NCBI RefSeq assembly: GCF_000416235.1
Contig: NZ_ATLO01000042.1
Coordinates: forward strand, 372,001 to 436,000
DNA length: 64,000 nucleotides
DNA from: Pseudomonas sp. CFII64
Lineage (GTDB): Bacteria; Pseudomonadota; Gammaproteobacteria; Pseudomonadales; Pseudomonadaceae
Direction: 5' to 3'
Below are positions 50,952 through 59,757 of this stretch, piece after piece. A program made the translations under genes and the position numbers. The notes below the pieces were generated by a model. It made no database searches and had not been told where the DNA came from. It saw only the letters and a list, made by a program, of their open reading frames with translations. Each line of letters begins with the position of its first letter. Positions within the stretch are counted from its first letter, which is position 1.

Positions 50952-52517
50952 CTACTGGCTGGTCGCCAGGACGCGTTGGTGGTTACGGTGAAAATGATCC
51001 GGCTCCGGCACCCCCTGGCTGGCACGCAAGGTGTTCAGCGAAGCTGGCGCTGCGCTGATTGCCAGCCGTTCGACGCACTGCGCCGACGAACCTGATGAAC
51101 ACGTCGATGTAGCCGTGCCCGGTGCCGGTTTGAGCCTCTGCACGATACAGGTCCGGGTCGCGCCCAACAGGCGGTAGAACTTGAACGGCCCTTCGGTCAG
51201 CACTGCCAGCAGGGATTTGAGCGCCAGGCCGACAATCGCGTCCATGACTTGTGTTCTGGAAATATCCTGGGACTGCGCGACCTCGCAAGCCTGATCCAGG
51301 GTGAACCGCCCGTCAAGCAAAGCGATCCGCCCCAGCACCCGGCGTTCGTCATGATTGAGCAGGCGATAGCTCCAGTCCACCGAAGCCTGCAAGGTCTGAT
51401 GGCGCTCCGGCGCGCTGCGCAAGCCACCGGCCAACAGGTGCAGATCGCCCCGCAGGCTGGCGCAAAGCTCATAAAGCCCCAGTGCCGACGCCCGGGCAGC
51501 GGCCATTTCCAGGGCCAACGGGATGCCGTCAAGGGTGCGGCAGACCTGCGCAATCAGTTCGACACTCTGGTCGTCCAGGCCGTCGCTGTCATCGCCTGGA
51601 AAGCAGGAATCCAGCGCACGCAATCGGATCAGAAACAACTGTGCGGCATCGCTGTGCAGGATGTGCGTTCTGTCGGCGCCCGGCCCCGGCACGTCGAGGG
51701 GTACGACATTCATGCTGCGCTCACCATTGATACGCAAGGCCTCGCGGCTGGTGGCAAGGATTTTCAGGGTCGGGCAGCGCTGGGCAAGCTGCGCGCACAA
51801 GGTCGCCACGGCTTCGACCAGATGCTCGCAGTTGTCGAGGACCAGCAAAGTCGCTGCGTCATTGAGGCGGGCGACCACGGCGTCGAGCATCGACTGCCCC
51901 TGAACGCCATCGACCTCCAACGCATAAGCCACTGCGTCGATAACCCGCTCGGAGCAACTGAGTTGGCCCAACGCGACAAAACACACCGGCGCCGATTGCG
52001 TGCGGGACAGCCGATGAGCAACGGCCACTGCCAGCGAGGTCTTGCCGATGCCACCCGAGCCGGTCAGGGTCAGCAATGAAGTGCTTTCCAGGGCCTGACA
52101 CGCATCATCCAGCGCCGCTACCCGGCCTATCAACGCGACGTCATGGGGCAGATCGCTCTTGCGCAGCATCGGACAGCCGAATGGGCTGGACAGCACACTT
52201 GCAGCCAGAGCATTCGACGCCAACTCTTCGTCGCCGCTGATGAGCATGTAGCCTCGACCCGGGATGGTGCGAATCAGGTCGCGATCGGTTCCCAGTGCCT
52301 TGCGCAGGGCGGAGATGTGCACCTGAAGATTGTTTTCTTCGACAACGGTCTCGGGCCAGACTTTTTGCAGAATCTCGTCTTTGGTCACCAGACGGCCCGG
52401 ACGATTGATCAACAGCTCCAGGATATCGAACGCTCGCGCACCAATACGCAGCGGCGTTCCACACTTGAATACTTCTCTTAGTTCCAGAGATACATGGGCT
52501 TGACCGAGACTTATCAT
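50952..52517 (-). CDS. Winged-helix ATPase transcriptional regulator, shortened C-terminus
   Basis: A 521-residue protein from the ATG at 52517. An in-frame GTG at 52526 has a better-placed AAGGA and could be the true start. OmpR-type winged helix (about 15-95; ILELLINRPGRLVTKDEILQKVWPETVVEENNLQVHI), then an NB-ARC/AAA-like ATPase (Walker A GSGGIGKTS, Walker B LLVLDNCEH, IPLALEMAAARASALG). Relatives continue with several hundred residues of TPR. Here, soon after FYRLLGATRTC, the sequence becomes Ser/Thr/Ala-rich and unlike the family, then stops. A frameshift or truncation near 51150 is likely, so it may be non-functional or altered. Confidence 0.8.
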   Translation of the reverse strand: MISLGQAHVSLELREVFKCGTPLRIGARAFDILELLINRPGRLVTKDEILQKVWPETVVEENNLQVHISALRKALGTDRDLIRTIPGRGYMLISGDEELASNALAASVLSSPFGCPMLRKSDLPHDVALIGRVAALDDACQALESTSLLTLTGSGGIGKTSLAVAVAHRLSRTQSAPVCFVALGQLSCSERVIDAVAYALEVDGVQGQSMLDAVVARLNDAATLLVLDNCEHLVEAVATLCAQLAQRCPTLKILATSREALRINGERSMNVVPLDVPGPGADRTHILHSDAAQLFLIRLRALDSCFPGDDSDGLDDQSVELIAQVCRTLDGIPLALEMAAARASALGLYELCASLRGDLHLLAGGLRSAPERHQTLQASVDWSYRLLNHDERRVLGRIALLDGRFTLDQACEVAQSQDISRTQVMDAIVGLALKSLLAVLTEGPFKFYRLLGATRTCIVQRLKPAPGTATSTCSSGSSAQCVERLAISAAPASLNTLRASQGVPEPDHFHRNHQRVLATSQ

Positions 52518-52526
52518 TCTATTCAC

Positions 52527-52936
52527 GCTGTCCTTAGGGGGGCGGTGATTTTCTGCCGCACTACCGGCAGTGCCCTGGGGATCGATCGCTATCAAATGGC
52601 ATTCATCACTGACGGTAAACCCTATATAACCCGGTAACTGCAACGCCCGATATTATCTATTGGGATAGTCCAGGCAAATACCCGAATATCACAAAGTTTG
52701 AAGTGCGCACAATAATACAATTAAATAGGGGTTTAACTTGAAGTACTAGCCATGAGCCACAGATACTTTTTATATCCGCCAGCGCGGCGAACCAGCCGTT
52801 GAGCCGCCCGGGATGCGATTTATGCAACGCTCTGTTGCGCAGGCGACGGATTCTCCCACCCGATGTGTTCGCCTAAGGTGCATTCCATATCGGTTCCAGG
52901 CGGAACTGCTCTCATCACCGACATGAGCCAACGTGC
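52527..52936. promoter_or_regulatory. AT-rich divergent promoter region, 410 bp
   Basis: This gap lies between the divergent winged-helix ATPase gene and an MFS gene. The section 52640-52760 is strongly AT-rich (AATAATACAATTAAATAG near 52706) and should contain promoters. Short hairpins such as GCAAC-gctct-GTTGC near 52826 are visible. No gene or repeat was recognised. Confidence 0.5.
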
Positions 52937-54145
52937 ATGACCCAATCGAGCGCTACACCGCTGCATGCCTCGCAGCACACCCTGACCCGCGGCCTGGTGC
53001 TGCTGTTCGCATTTTGCTGCGGAGCCATCGTTGCCAATATTTATTACGCGCAACCTATCGTCGAACTCATTGCGCCAGACGTCGGTCTCTCGGCCCACAG
53101 CGCTAGCCTGATTGTCTCCCTGACCCAGATTGGTTACGCGTTGGGGTTGCTGTTTCTGGTACCGCTGGCCGACCTGCTGGAAAACCGCAAGCTGATGATC
53201 GGCACCGCCATTATCGCCACCGGCAGCCTGTTCGCCGCCAGCATGAGCCAGCACCCCAACGGATTCCTGATGATTTCGTTGCTGATCGGCTTCAGCTCGG
53301 TGTCGGTGCAGATGCTGATCCCGCTCGCCGCGCATCTGGCCCCGGAAGAAACCCGTGGCCAGGTCGTCGGCAATATCATGGGCGGCCTGTTACTGGGCAT
53401 TCTGCTGGCGCGTCCGGTTTCCAGCCTGATCGCCGATCACTTTGGCTGGCGTGCGGTATTCATGAGCGCGTCGGTGGTGATGCTGGCGATCATTGTCCTG
53501 CTGGCATTGACCATCCCGAAACGGGCCCCCGATCACAAGGCCAGCTACGGCCAGTTGCTTGGCTCATTGATTACGCTGCTGCGCAGGCATTCGGTGTTGC
53601 GCCAGCGCTCGCTGTATCAAGGCCTGCTGTTCGCCGCGTTCAGTCTGTTCTGGACTGCCGCGCCTATCGAGCTTTCGCGGCACTTTGGCTTGTCGCAAAC
53701 CCAGATCGCCCTGTTTGCCCTGGTCGGCGCCATCGGCGCCATCGCTGCGCCCATTGCCGGTCGACTGGCCGATGCGGGACATACCCAGCGCGCCTCACTG
53801 CTGGCGCTGACGCTGGCACCGATTGCGCTGCTGATCGGCCTGACGCTACCTGGCTACACCGTCATTGGCCTGGCGGTTACCGGTGTGCTGCTGGATTTCG
53901 CGGTGCAGTTGAACATGGTGCTCGGCCAGCGCGCCGTCTACGCGCTGGACCCCGCCAGCCGTGGTCGCTTGAACGCCCTGTACATGACCAGCATCTTTAT
54001 CGGCGGCGCCATAGGCTCGGCGGTGGCCAGCAGTCTTTATGAACAAGCCGGCTGGCACGGCATAGCGCTGTTCGGCGCTGGATTGCCACTCATTGCATTG
54101 GGGATATTTTTACTGGCCGGGCGCCGGAAAAAAATCGCCGCCTGA
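52937..54145 (+). CDS. Major facilitator superfamily transporter
   Basis: A 402-residue protein with about 12 hydrophobic segments, of the DHA-type exporters. NIYYAQPIVELIAPDVGLS early and LLFLVPLADLLENRKLM at loop 2-3 suit the YnfM/YgaY-like group. The substrate is unknown. It is convergent with, and 8 bp from, the AraC gene at 54154, which may regulate it. Confidence 0.87.
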   Translation: MTQSSATPLHASQHTLTRGLVLLFAFCCGAIVANIYYAQPIVELIAPDVGLSAHSASLIVSLTQIGYALGLLFLVPLADLLENRKLMIGTAIIATGSLFAASMSQHPNGFLMISLLIGFSSVSVQMLIPLAAHLAPEETRGQVVGNIMGGLLLGILLARPVSSLIADHFGWRAVFMSASVVMLAIIVLLALTIPKRAPDHKASYGQLLGSLITLLRRHSVLRQRSLYQGLLFAAFSLFWTAAPIELSRHFGLSQTQIALFALVGAIGAIAAPIAGRLADAGHTQRASLLALTLAPIALLIGLTLPGYTVIGLAVTGVLLDFAVQLNMVLGQRAVYALDPASRGRLNALYMTSIFIGGAIGSAVASSLYEQAGWHGIALFGAGLPLIALGIFLLAGRRKKIAA

Positions 54146-54153
54146 GCCTAACC

Positions 54154-55023
54154 TCAGCTCAATAAAACGATGGCTCCGCGTTGCCGACCGCGCCAGACGC
54201 TGGGGCTGGTCCCCACCATACGGGTGAATACCCGGGTCAGGTGCGGCTGATCGGAAAAGCCGCATTGCCCGGCAATCGCCGCTAACGGCAGTTGCGGTTG
54301 TGCCTGGAGCAGTTCCTTGGCTTTTTCGACACGCATTTGCAGCAACCAGGTGTGCGGGGCAACACCGGTAGCTTGTTTGAAAGCCCGGGAGAAGTGGCTG
54401 CGGGACAATGAGCATTCCTGGGCAACACGCTCTACGGACAGATCATTGCCCAGGTTGCCGGCAATCATCTCCTTGGCCAGTCGCTCCTGGCGAGGCGTCA
54501 GCGTGGTGGTGAATTTGCCAGCAGTCGAGGCAATCCGTCCGTAGTGCTGAATCGAATGCGCACACATCGCCAACAGGATGTGATCGATGAACAATTGATT
54601 GGCCATTGCCGGATTCTGCAACGCTGGCAACATGGCTTGAGCCAGGTGGTACAACACCCTGTCCTGAGCGCCCTGCTCATAACGGAACCCGTCGATCTTG
54701 CGCCCACGGTTCTCCGCCTGATACTCATCCAGGGTTTGTCGGGGAATGTTGAAGCGCAGATTGTCATAGGACGCGCGATGCTGGCAGCGCAGCTCGTCAC
54801 CCATGAATGGCAACGACACGCTGCCTTGTCGATAACCGCCGGAGTAACTCAAGCGTCGCCCGCGCCACAGCCGGTGTTCGGCGAAATCCTCCAGCTGAAC
54901 AATGATCGAAAAAGCATCAGCGCATGGAATATCAATGATTTTGTCGGGATCGGGACGTGCGTGAACCACCCGCGTGGCAGTGAATTTTTCGTTGTTCAAG
55001 TGCGCAATCGAAGGGGCGTCCAC
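54154..55023 (-). CDS. AraC-type transcriptional regulator
   Basis: A 289-residue regulator. The first in-frame start is GTG at 55023 with only a weak ribosome-binding site (GATGGAAA). The C-terminal 100 residues hold two helix-turn-helix motifs (LSVERVAQECSLSRSHFSRAFKQ and LPLAAIAGQCGFSDQPHLTRVFTR). The N-terminal 180 residues are of the kind found in AraC regulators of exporters and esterases. It is convergent with the MFS gene and co-directional with the metallo-hydrolase, 75 bp downstream of that gene's stop. Confidence 0.86.
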   Translation of the reverse strand: MDAPSIAHLNNEKFTATRVVHARPDPDKIIDIPCADAFSIIVQLEDFAEHRLWRGRRLSYSGGYRQGSVSLPFMGDELRCQHRASYDNLRFNIPRQTLDEYQAENRGRKIDGFRYEQGAQDRVLYHLAQAMLPALQNPAMANQLFIDHILLAMCAHSIQHYGRIASTAGKFTTTLTPRQERLAKEMIAGNLGNDLSVERVAQECSLSRSHFSRAFKQATGVAPHTWLLQMRVEKAKELLQAQPQLPLAAIAGQCGFSDQPHLTRVFTRMVGTSPSVWRGRQRGAIVLLS

Positions 55024-55098
55024 GGGGTTTCCATCAGGTAATCGCAGCCGCTACTGTATCGCCAAATCAGCGAGGCTGCGAGCCATCGGGACAGTCCC

Positions 55099-56091
55099 CT
55101 ACTGGATCAACGGCACATGCGCCGCGCGCTGGTAAGGGCCGTATTCGATCGGCACCCATTGGAAATGCTTGTCGACAGCGGCAATGTGGCCGATGCCGGG
55201 AAACGGCAGATGCGCCGCCGCGACCCAGATTCCCTTGGCCGCTGCCGAGCTGAACACCTGCTCGCGACTGGTCTTGGCTTGCTGGGCATTGACGTCAAAG
55301 CCGATGGTCACTTCCGGATGATCGAATTGCACGGCCAGGTTGTGCACCAGATCGCCCATGAACAGGATGCTTTGCCCTGCGGAGCTGAACAGATACGTGG
55401 TGCTGCCTGGCGTGTGCCCTGCTTCCAGCGCGGTCTGTACTTCAGGCACCGGCGACTCGCCAGGTTTAAAGGTCTTGAAGCGGCCAGCCGCGATGTAGGG
55501 CGCCGTTGATTCCTGAGCGATCCTGAAGAACTCCCGGGCTTTTTCCGGGACGCGAGCCATGGCATGCGGATCGAGCCAGTAATCCGCTTCGGGCTTGGCC
55601 GCATAGACCGTGGCATTGGAGAAAATCGGCTGCTGCCGGGCATCCACCAGACCGCACACATGATCCAGGTGCAAGTGGGTCAGCAGGATGGTGTCCACCT
55701 GCGCCGGTTCGTAGCCCGACGCCTTGATGTTCGCCGACAGGAAACCTGCGGTCTCACCGATGCAAGCGCCTGCGCCGGTATCGACCAGAATCAGGTGCTT
55801 GCCGGTATTGATCAGGAACGCGTTGAATGCGGTCTGCACGCCGGGGGTATCAATGGAGCGACGCGCCAGCAGCGCGCGAATCTGCCCCGGGCTCAAGCCC
55901 TTGAGCAAGTCCGGCGACAAATCGTTGTAGCCGTCAAACAGCGCTGTCACTTCGTAATCGCCCACCGCGAACCGTTGATAACCCGGCACTTGGGTCTTCT
56001 GTTGCGCGGGCGGCTGGGCGAGCGCCAGTCCTGAAGCCAACGCCAAGGCCAAAACAAGCCCTCGCAGGATGGGTGAAGTGGACTGACGCAT
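55099..56091 (-). CDS. Secreted MBL-fold metallo-hydrolase
   Basis: A 330-residue metallo-beta-lactamase-fold protein. GAGAGG precedes the ATG at 56091. A signal peptide (LVLALALASGLALA) indicates export to the periplasm. The metal motif is THLHLDH (LLTHLHLDHVCGL), followed by EAGHTPGSTTY and MGDLVHN. The family includes lactonases, aryl hydrolases and others; it is not a typical beta-lactamase in context. It precedes the AraC gene on the same strand. Confidence 0.88.
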   Translation of the reverse strand: MRQSTSPILRGLVLALALASGLALAQPPAQQKTQVPGYQRFAVGDYEVTALFDGYNDLSPDLLKGLSPGQIRALLARRSIDTPGVQTAFNAFLINTGKHLILVDTGAGACIGETAGFLSANIKASGYEPAQVDTILLTHLHLDHVCGLVDARQQPIFSNATVYAAKPEADYWLDPHAMARVPEKAREFFRIAQESTAPYIAAGRFKTFKPGESPVPEVQTALEAGHTPGSTTYLFSSAGQSILFMGDLVHNLAVQFDHPEVTIGFDVNAQQAKTSREQVFSSAAAKGIWVAAAHLPFPGIGHIAAVDKHFQWVPIEYGPYQRAAHVPLIQ

Positions 56092-56245
56092 GACGACCTC
56101 TCAAACATAACGGACTGGAATGGGTCCGCATGATGGGAGAAACGCAATGCGGCGGATTGAACACTTGTGCTGGCTTTTCTGTTGCAGGGCAAAGCGACGA
56201 ACATAACCCTGAATCATGCCCACGCTTTAGAAATCCACGCGATCT

Positions 56246-56270
56246 TGTAGGACCGGACTCATCCGGGAGT
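56246..56270. repeat. REP element of the GTAGGACCGG class
   Basis: TGTAGGACCGGACTCATCCG followed by GGAG; a single copy of the class seen as a perfect pair at 39748. It lies in the gap between the metallo-hydrolase start and the rutR stop. Confidence 0.7.
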
Positions 56271-56309
56271 GCGGCGACTGGACTGATGCCTCCGTACTCA
56301 GCGTGAGGC

Positions 56310-57062
56310 TCAACCCTTACGAGGTCTGATCCCGTTAAGGATCAACCCTTGCAGGTTCTCCAGGGTCTGAGCGAAGAACGCCGGGTCTTGCAGCGAATTG
56401 CCGGTCACTGCGCTGATTTGCCGGGCGAAGTCGGCGTAGTGCTGGGTGGTCGCCCACAGGGAAAAAATCAGATGGTGCGGTTCGATGGGCGCCAGCTTGC
56501 CCGCATCGATCCAGCCCTGAATCACCGCCACCTTGGCTTCGACGATATCGCGTAACGGCTGCTCAAGTTCGGCCAGCATCAGCGGTGCGCCCTGAATGAT
56601 TTCCAGGCAGAACAACCGGGATTCGGCCGGGTGATCACGGGACAATTCCAGCTTGACCCGAATGTAGTCGCTGATCGCCTGAATCGGGTCCTGCTCGGCG
56701 CTGAACCCACGCAGCGGTTTGAGCCAGACATCCAGTAGCTGGCGCAGCACGCTGGTGTACAGCTCTTCTTTACTGCTGAAGTAATAAAGCAGGTTGGTCT
56801 TGGACACGTCGGCCATGCTCGCGACCTGATCCAGACTGGTGCCATGCAGGCCAAAGCGGGAAAAAATCTCCAGCGCCGCTTCGAGAATCGCGGTGCGCTT
56901 GCCTTCGACAAGACGCGTACGACGGCTCAGCGTGGAAGCGCTGGCGGCCCGGGTGCCTTTGTCCTTCGCCACAGGCTTGGCTTTGGCCGCAGCGACCTTG
57001 GGCTTGACCACGCGCGTGCGTTTGAGGGATTTGGGCGGGGCGGCGGGAGTTTCGTTATTCAC
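56310..57062 (-). CDS. rutR: TetR-type regulator RutR
   Basis: A 250-residue TetR-type regulator starting at a GTG at 57062. The N-terminus (about 1-50) is an unusual Lys/Arg/Ala-rich extension. The helix-turn-helix lies at about 60-105 (GLHGTSLDQVASMADVSKTNLLYYFSSKEELY) and the C-terminal domain fits RutR, which in E. coli binds uracil and thymine and represses the rut operon. It is divergent from rutA and a matching operator lies between them, which supports the name. Confidence 0.9.
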   Translation of the reverse strand: MNNETPAAPPKSLKRTRVVKPKVAAAKAKPVAKDKGTRAASASTLSRRTRLVEGKRTAILEAALEIFSRFGLHGTSLDQVASMADVSKTNLLYYFSSKEELYTSVLRQLLDVWLKPLRGFSAEQDPIQAISDYIRVKLELSRDHPAESRLFCLEIIQGAPLMLAELEQPLRDIVEAKVAVIQGWIDAGKLAPIEPHHLIFSLWATTQHYADFARQISAVTGNSLQDPAFFAQTLENLQGLILNGIRPRKG

Positions 57063-57138
57063 GTTTACGACCGATTCGATAATGCGTACGGGGGCACTTT
57101 ACCCCGCAAGACCGATCTTGGGTATTTGCAGGTTCTTT

Positions 57139-57214
57139 GCAGGAGCGAACCTGTTCGGAAGGCGGCATACCCGACACGACGCGTCTGTGTGGGAGCGAGC
57201 TTGCTCGCGAAGGC
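57139..57214. repeat. Two REP elements in the rutR-rutA gap
   Basis: CAGGAGCGAACCTGTTCGGA (57139) and GTGTGGGAGCGAGCTTGCTC (57187) are two related copies in the same orientation, 125 bp upstream of the RutR box. They widen the divergent promoter region to about 430 bp. Confidence 0.68.
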
Positions 57215-57339
57215 ATTGTTTCAGGCGATACAAAATGTCGACTGCACTATCGATTCGCGGGCAAACCACGCTCCAACAGATTGTGTTCGGCGTTTCTGCC
57301 CCATCGCCGTGCGCCATGCACAAACCAAGTGCTCTAACC

Positions 57340-57355
57340 TGGACCAGATGGTCTG
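57340..57355. promoter_or_regulatory. RutR operator upstream of rutA
   Basis: TGGACCA-ga-TGGTCTG closely matches the known RutR box TTGACCA-nn-TGGTCAA (6 of 7 and 5 of 7 positions). It lies about 140 bp upstream of rutA and 278 bp from rutR, so RutR is expected to repress the rut genes until uracil or thymine is present. Position and symmetry agree with the E. coli arrangement. Confidence 0.75.
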
Positions 57356-57494
57356 AAATTTAACAATTCATTTACCAAGTCATTGTTTTAAAAGCACAAA
57401 TAAAAGCTGGCCTGCTTCATGCAAAAGCTTTTGCGTACCGTGTTCCCGACGCTTTGGGCAACGCAATCATCGTTCGCATGCAAGAGGCCTTCTC

Positions 57495-58577
57495 ATGGAT
57501 ATTGGAATCTTCATCCCCATCGGCAACAACGGCTGGCTCATTTCAAGCAATGCGCCGCAGTACATGCCGACCTTTGAATTGAACAAGGAAATCGTGCAGA
57601 AGGCCGAGCACTACGGCTTCGAGTTCGCGCTGTCGATGATCAAGCTGCGCGGCTTTGGCGGCAAGACCGAGTTCTGGGAACACAACATGGAGTCGTTCAC
57701 TCTGATGGCCGGACTTGCCGCCGTCACCCGTCGCATCCATTTGTTCGCAACGGTCGCCACGCTGACCATTCCGCCGGCTATCGTCGCGCGCATGGCGTCG
57801 ACCATCGATTCGATTTCCGGCGGTCGCTTCGGCGTCAATCTGGTGACTGGCTGGCAAAAGCCGGAGTACGAGCAAATGGGCATGTGGCCGGGAGATGAAT
57901 TCTTCTCGACCCGTTACGAATATCTGGCCGAGTATGCGCAGGTGTTGCGCGATTTATGGAGCACCGGGCACAGCGACCTCAAAGGCAAGTACTTCACCAT
58001 GAACGACTGCCGGGTCAGCCCCAAGCCCCAGGCCGAGATGAAAATAATCTGTGCCGGGCAAAGTGAAGCCGGCATGGCATTTTCTTCGCAATACGCCGAC
58101 TACAACTTCTGCTTCGGCAAGGGCGTGAACACCCCGATGGCCTATGCACCCACTGCCGCGAAGCTGATCGAAGCCAACGAAAAAACCGGCCGCAACGTCA
58201 CTTCTTGCCCGCTGTTCATGATCATCGCTGATGACACCGACGAAGCCGCTCGCGCCCGCTGGGAGCACATCAAGGCTGGCGCCGACGAGGAAGCGATTGC
58301 CTGGCTCAGCGAAAAAGGCGCTGCGGACAAGAGCCCCGGTTCGAACATGCGGCAGATGGCCGACCCCACTTCTGCGGTGAATATCAACATGGGCACGCTG
58401 GTCGGCTCGTGGGCCAGCGTGGCGCGGATGCTCGATGAAGTCGCGACGGTGCCTGGCACCCAAGGCGTGATGCTGACCTTTGACGACTTCGTGAAAGGCG
58501 TCGAAGACTTCGGGCAAAAAATCCAGCCGCTGATGACCAGCCGCCAACACATCAACCCACTGCAGGAATCCGCCTGA
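57495..58577 (+). CDS. rutA: Pyrimidine monooxygenase RutA
   Basis: A 360-residue luciferase-fold flavoprotein, near the 363 residues of E. coli RutA. Signatures include MDIGIFIPIGNNGWLIS, NLVTGWQKPEYEQMGMWPGD and ICAGQSEAGMAFSSQYADYNF. With FMNH2 and O2 it opens the uracil ring between N3 and C4, giving ureidoacrylate. GAGG precedes the ATG at 57495. Its stop overlaps the rutB ATG by one base. Confidence 0.96.
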   Translation: MDIGIFIPIGNNGWLISSNAPQYMPTFELNKEIVQKAEHYGFEFALSMIKLRGFGGKTEFWEHNMESFTLMAGLAAVTRRIHLFATVATLTIPPAIVARMASTIDSISGGRFGVNLVTGWQKPEYEQMGMWPGDEFFSTRYEYLAEYAQVLRDLWSTGHSDLKGKYFTMNDCRVSPKPQAEMKIICAGQSEAGMAFSSQYADYNFCFGKGVNTPMAYAPTAAKLIEANEKTGRNVTSCPLFMIIADDTDEAARARWEHIKAGADEEAIAWLSEKGAADKSPGSNMRQMADPTSAVNINMGTLVGSWASVARMLDEVATVPGTQGVMLTFDDFVKGVEDFGQKIQPLMTSRQHINPLQESA

Positions 58578-59317
58578 TGAATGCACCCGCGCAAACCTCC
58601 GGTTATTGGCTGCCGGAATCCACATCGCCAACCCGGCAACTGCCCGCACGTCCTGAAGCCCTGAGCATGAAGGCGAGCGAGACCGCATTGATCGTGGTCG
58701 ACATGCAGAACGCCTATTCGACGCTGGGCGGCTATCTGGACCTGGCCGGTTTCGATGTCAGCAGCACCGGGCCGGTGATCGCCAATATCCAGAAAGCGCT
58801 GACCACCGCCCGCGCCGCCGGGATGCCGGTGATTTTTTTCCAGAATGGCTGGGATCCCGAATACGTCGAAGCCGGCGGGCCGGGGTCGCCCAACTGGCAT
58901 AAATCCAACGCGCTGAAAACCATGCGCAAGCGTCCTGAGCTGCAAGGCAAGTTGCTCGCCAAAGGGGGCTGGGATTATCAACTGGTGGATGAATTGCAGC
59001 CGCAGCCCGGCGACATCGTGGTGCCGAAAACCCGCTACAGCGGTTTCTTCAATACCAACTTCGACAGCCTGTTGCGCAGTCGCGGCATCCGCAATCTGGT
59101 GTTCACCGGCATTGCCACCAACGTCTGCGTTGAATCAACCCTGCGTGATGGCTTTTTCCTCGAATACTTCGGCGTTGTGCTGGCCGATGCAACGCATCAG
59201 GCCGGTCCTGACTTTGCCCAGCAGGCTGCGTTGTTCAATATCGAAACCTTCTTCGGCTGGGTGTCCAGCGTCGAAGATTTCTGCACCACCTTCAGCACCC
59301 AAACCGCTGCGATCTGA
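58577..59317 (+). CDS. rutB: Ureidoacrylate amidohydrolase RutB
   Basis: A 246-residue isochorismatase-fold hydrolase. The active site has Asp (IVVDMQNAYS), Lys (PKTRYSGFFNT) and Cys (GIATNVCVESTLRDGFF). It hydrolyses (peroxy)ureidoacrylate, releasing carbamate and aminoacrylate. It starts at 58577, overlapping the rutA stop. Confidence 0.95.
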   Translation: MNAPAQTSGYWLPESTSPTRQLPARPEALSMKASETALIVVDMQNAYSTLGGYLDLAGFDVSSTGPVIANIQKALTTARAAGMPVIFFQNGWDPEYVEAGGPGSPNWHKSNALKTMRKRPELQGKLLAKGGWDYQLVDELQPQPGDIVVPKTRYSGFFNTNFDSLLRSRGIRNLVFTGIATNVCVESTLRDGFFLEYFGVVLADATHQAGPDFAQQAALFNIETFFGWVSSVEDFCTTFSTQTAAI

Positions 59318-59328
59318 GGAGTTTCATC

Positions 59329-59712
59329 ATGGCCAAGAAATCAATCATTCCTGCCGGCACCAGCAAACCCATCGCGCCCTTCGTGCCGGGTTCCATGGCG
59401 GATGGCGTGCTGTACGTTTCCGGCACCCTGCCCTTCGACAAGGACAACAATGTGGTGCATGTCGGCGATGCAACGGCGCAGACCCGCCACGTTCTGGAGA
59501 CGATAAAAGGCGTGATCGAAACCGCTGGCGGCACGATGGATGACGTGACCTTCAACATGATCATGATTCGCGACTGGGCGGATTACGCCAAGGTCAACGA
59601 GGTGTATGCCGAATACTTCGCCGGGGAAAAACCGGCGCGTTATTGCATCCAGTGCGGCCTGGTGAAACCCGAAGCCTTGATCGAAATCGCCAGCATCGCG
59701 CACATCGGCTGA
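59329..59712 (+). CDS. rutC: RidA-family 3-aminoacrylate deaminase RutC
   Basis: A 127-residue RidA/YjgF-family protein, close to the 128 residues of E. coli RutC. Landmarks: APFVPGSMADGVLYVSGTLP and ARYCIQCGLVKPEALIEI. It speeds removal of toxic aminoacrylate. GAGGAG precedes the start, 11 bp after rutB. Confidence 0.94.
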   Translation: MAKKSIIPAGTSKPIAPFVPGSMADGVLYVSGTLPFDKDNNVVHVGDATAQTRHVLETIKGVIETAGGTMDDVTFNMIMIRDWADYAKVNEVYAEYFAGEKPARYCIQCGLVKPEALIEIASIAHIG

Positions 59713-59757
59713 ACCCATAACGAAGCGGACGCACGAGCGTCCGCGCTGGAGTCTTGC

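Noticed and set aside
55099..56091. Beta-lactamase or quorum-quenching lactonase
   Set aside because: The MBL fold and THLHLDH motif are clear, but nothing in the sequence or context supports either specific activity, so only the fold is reported.
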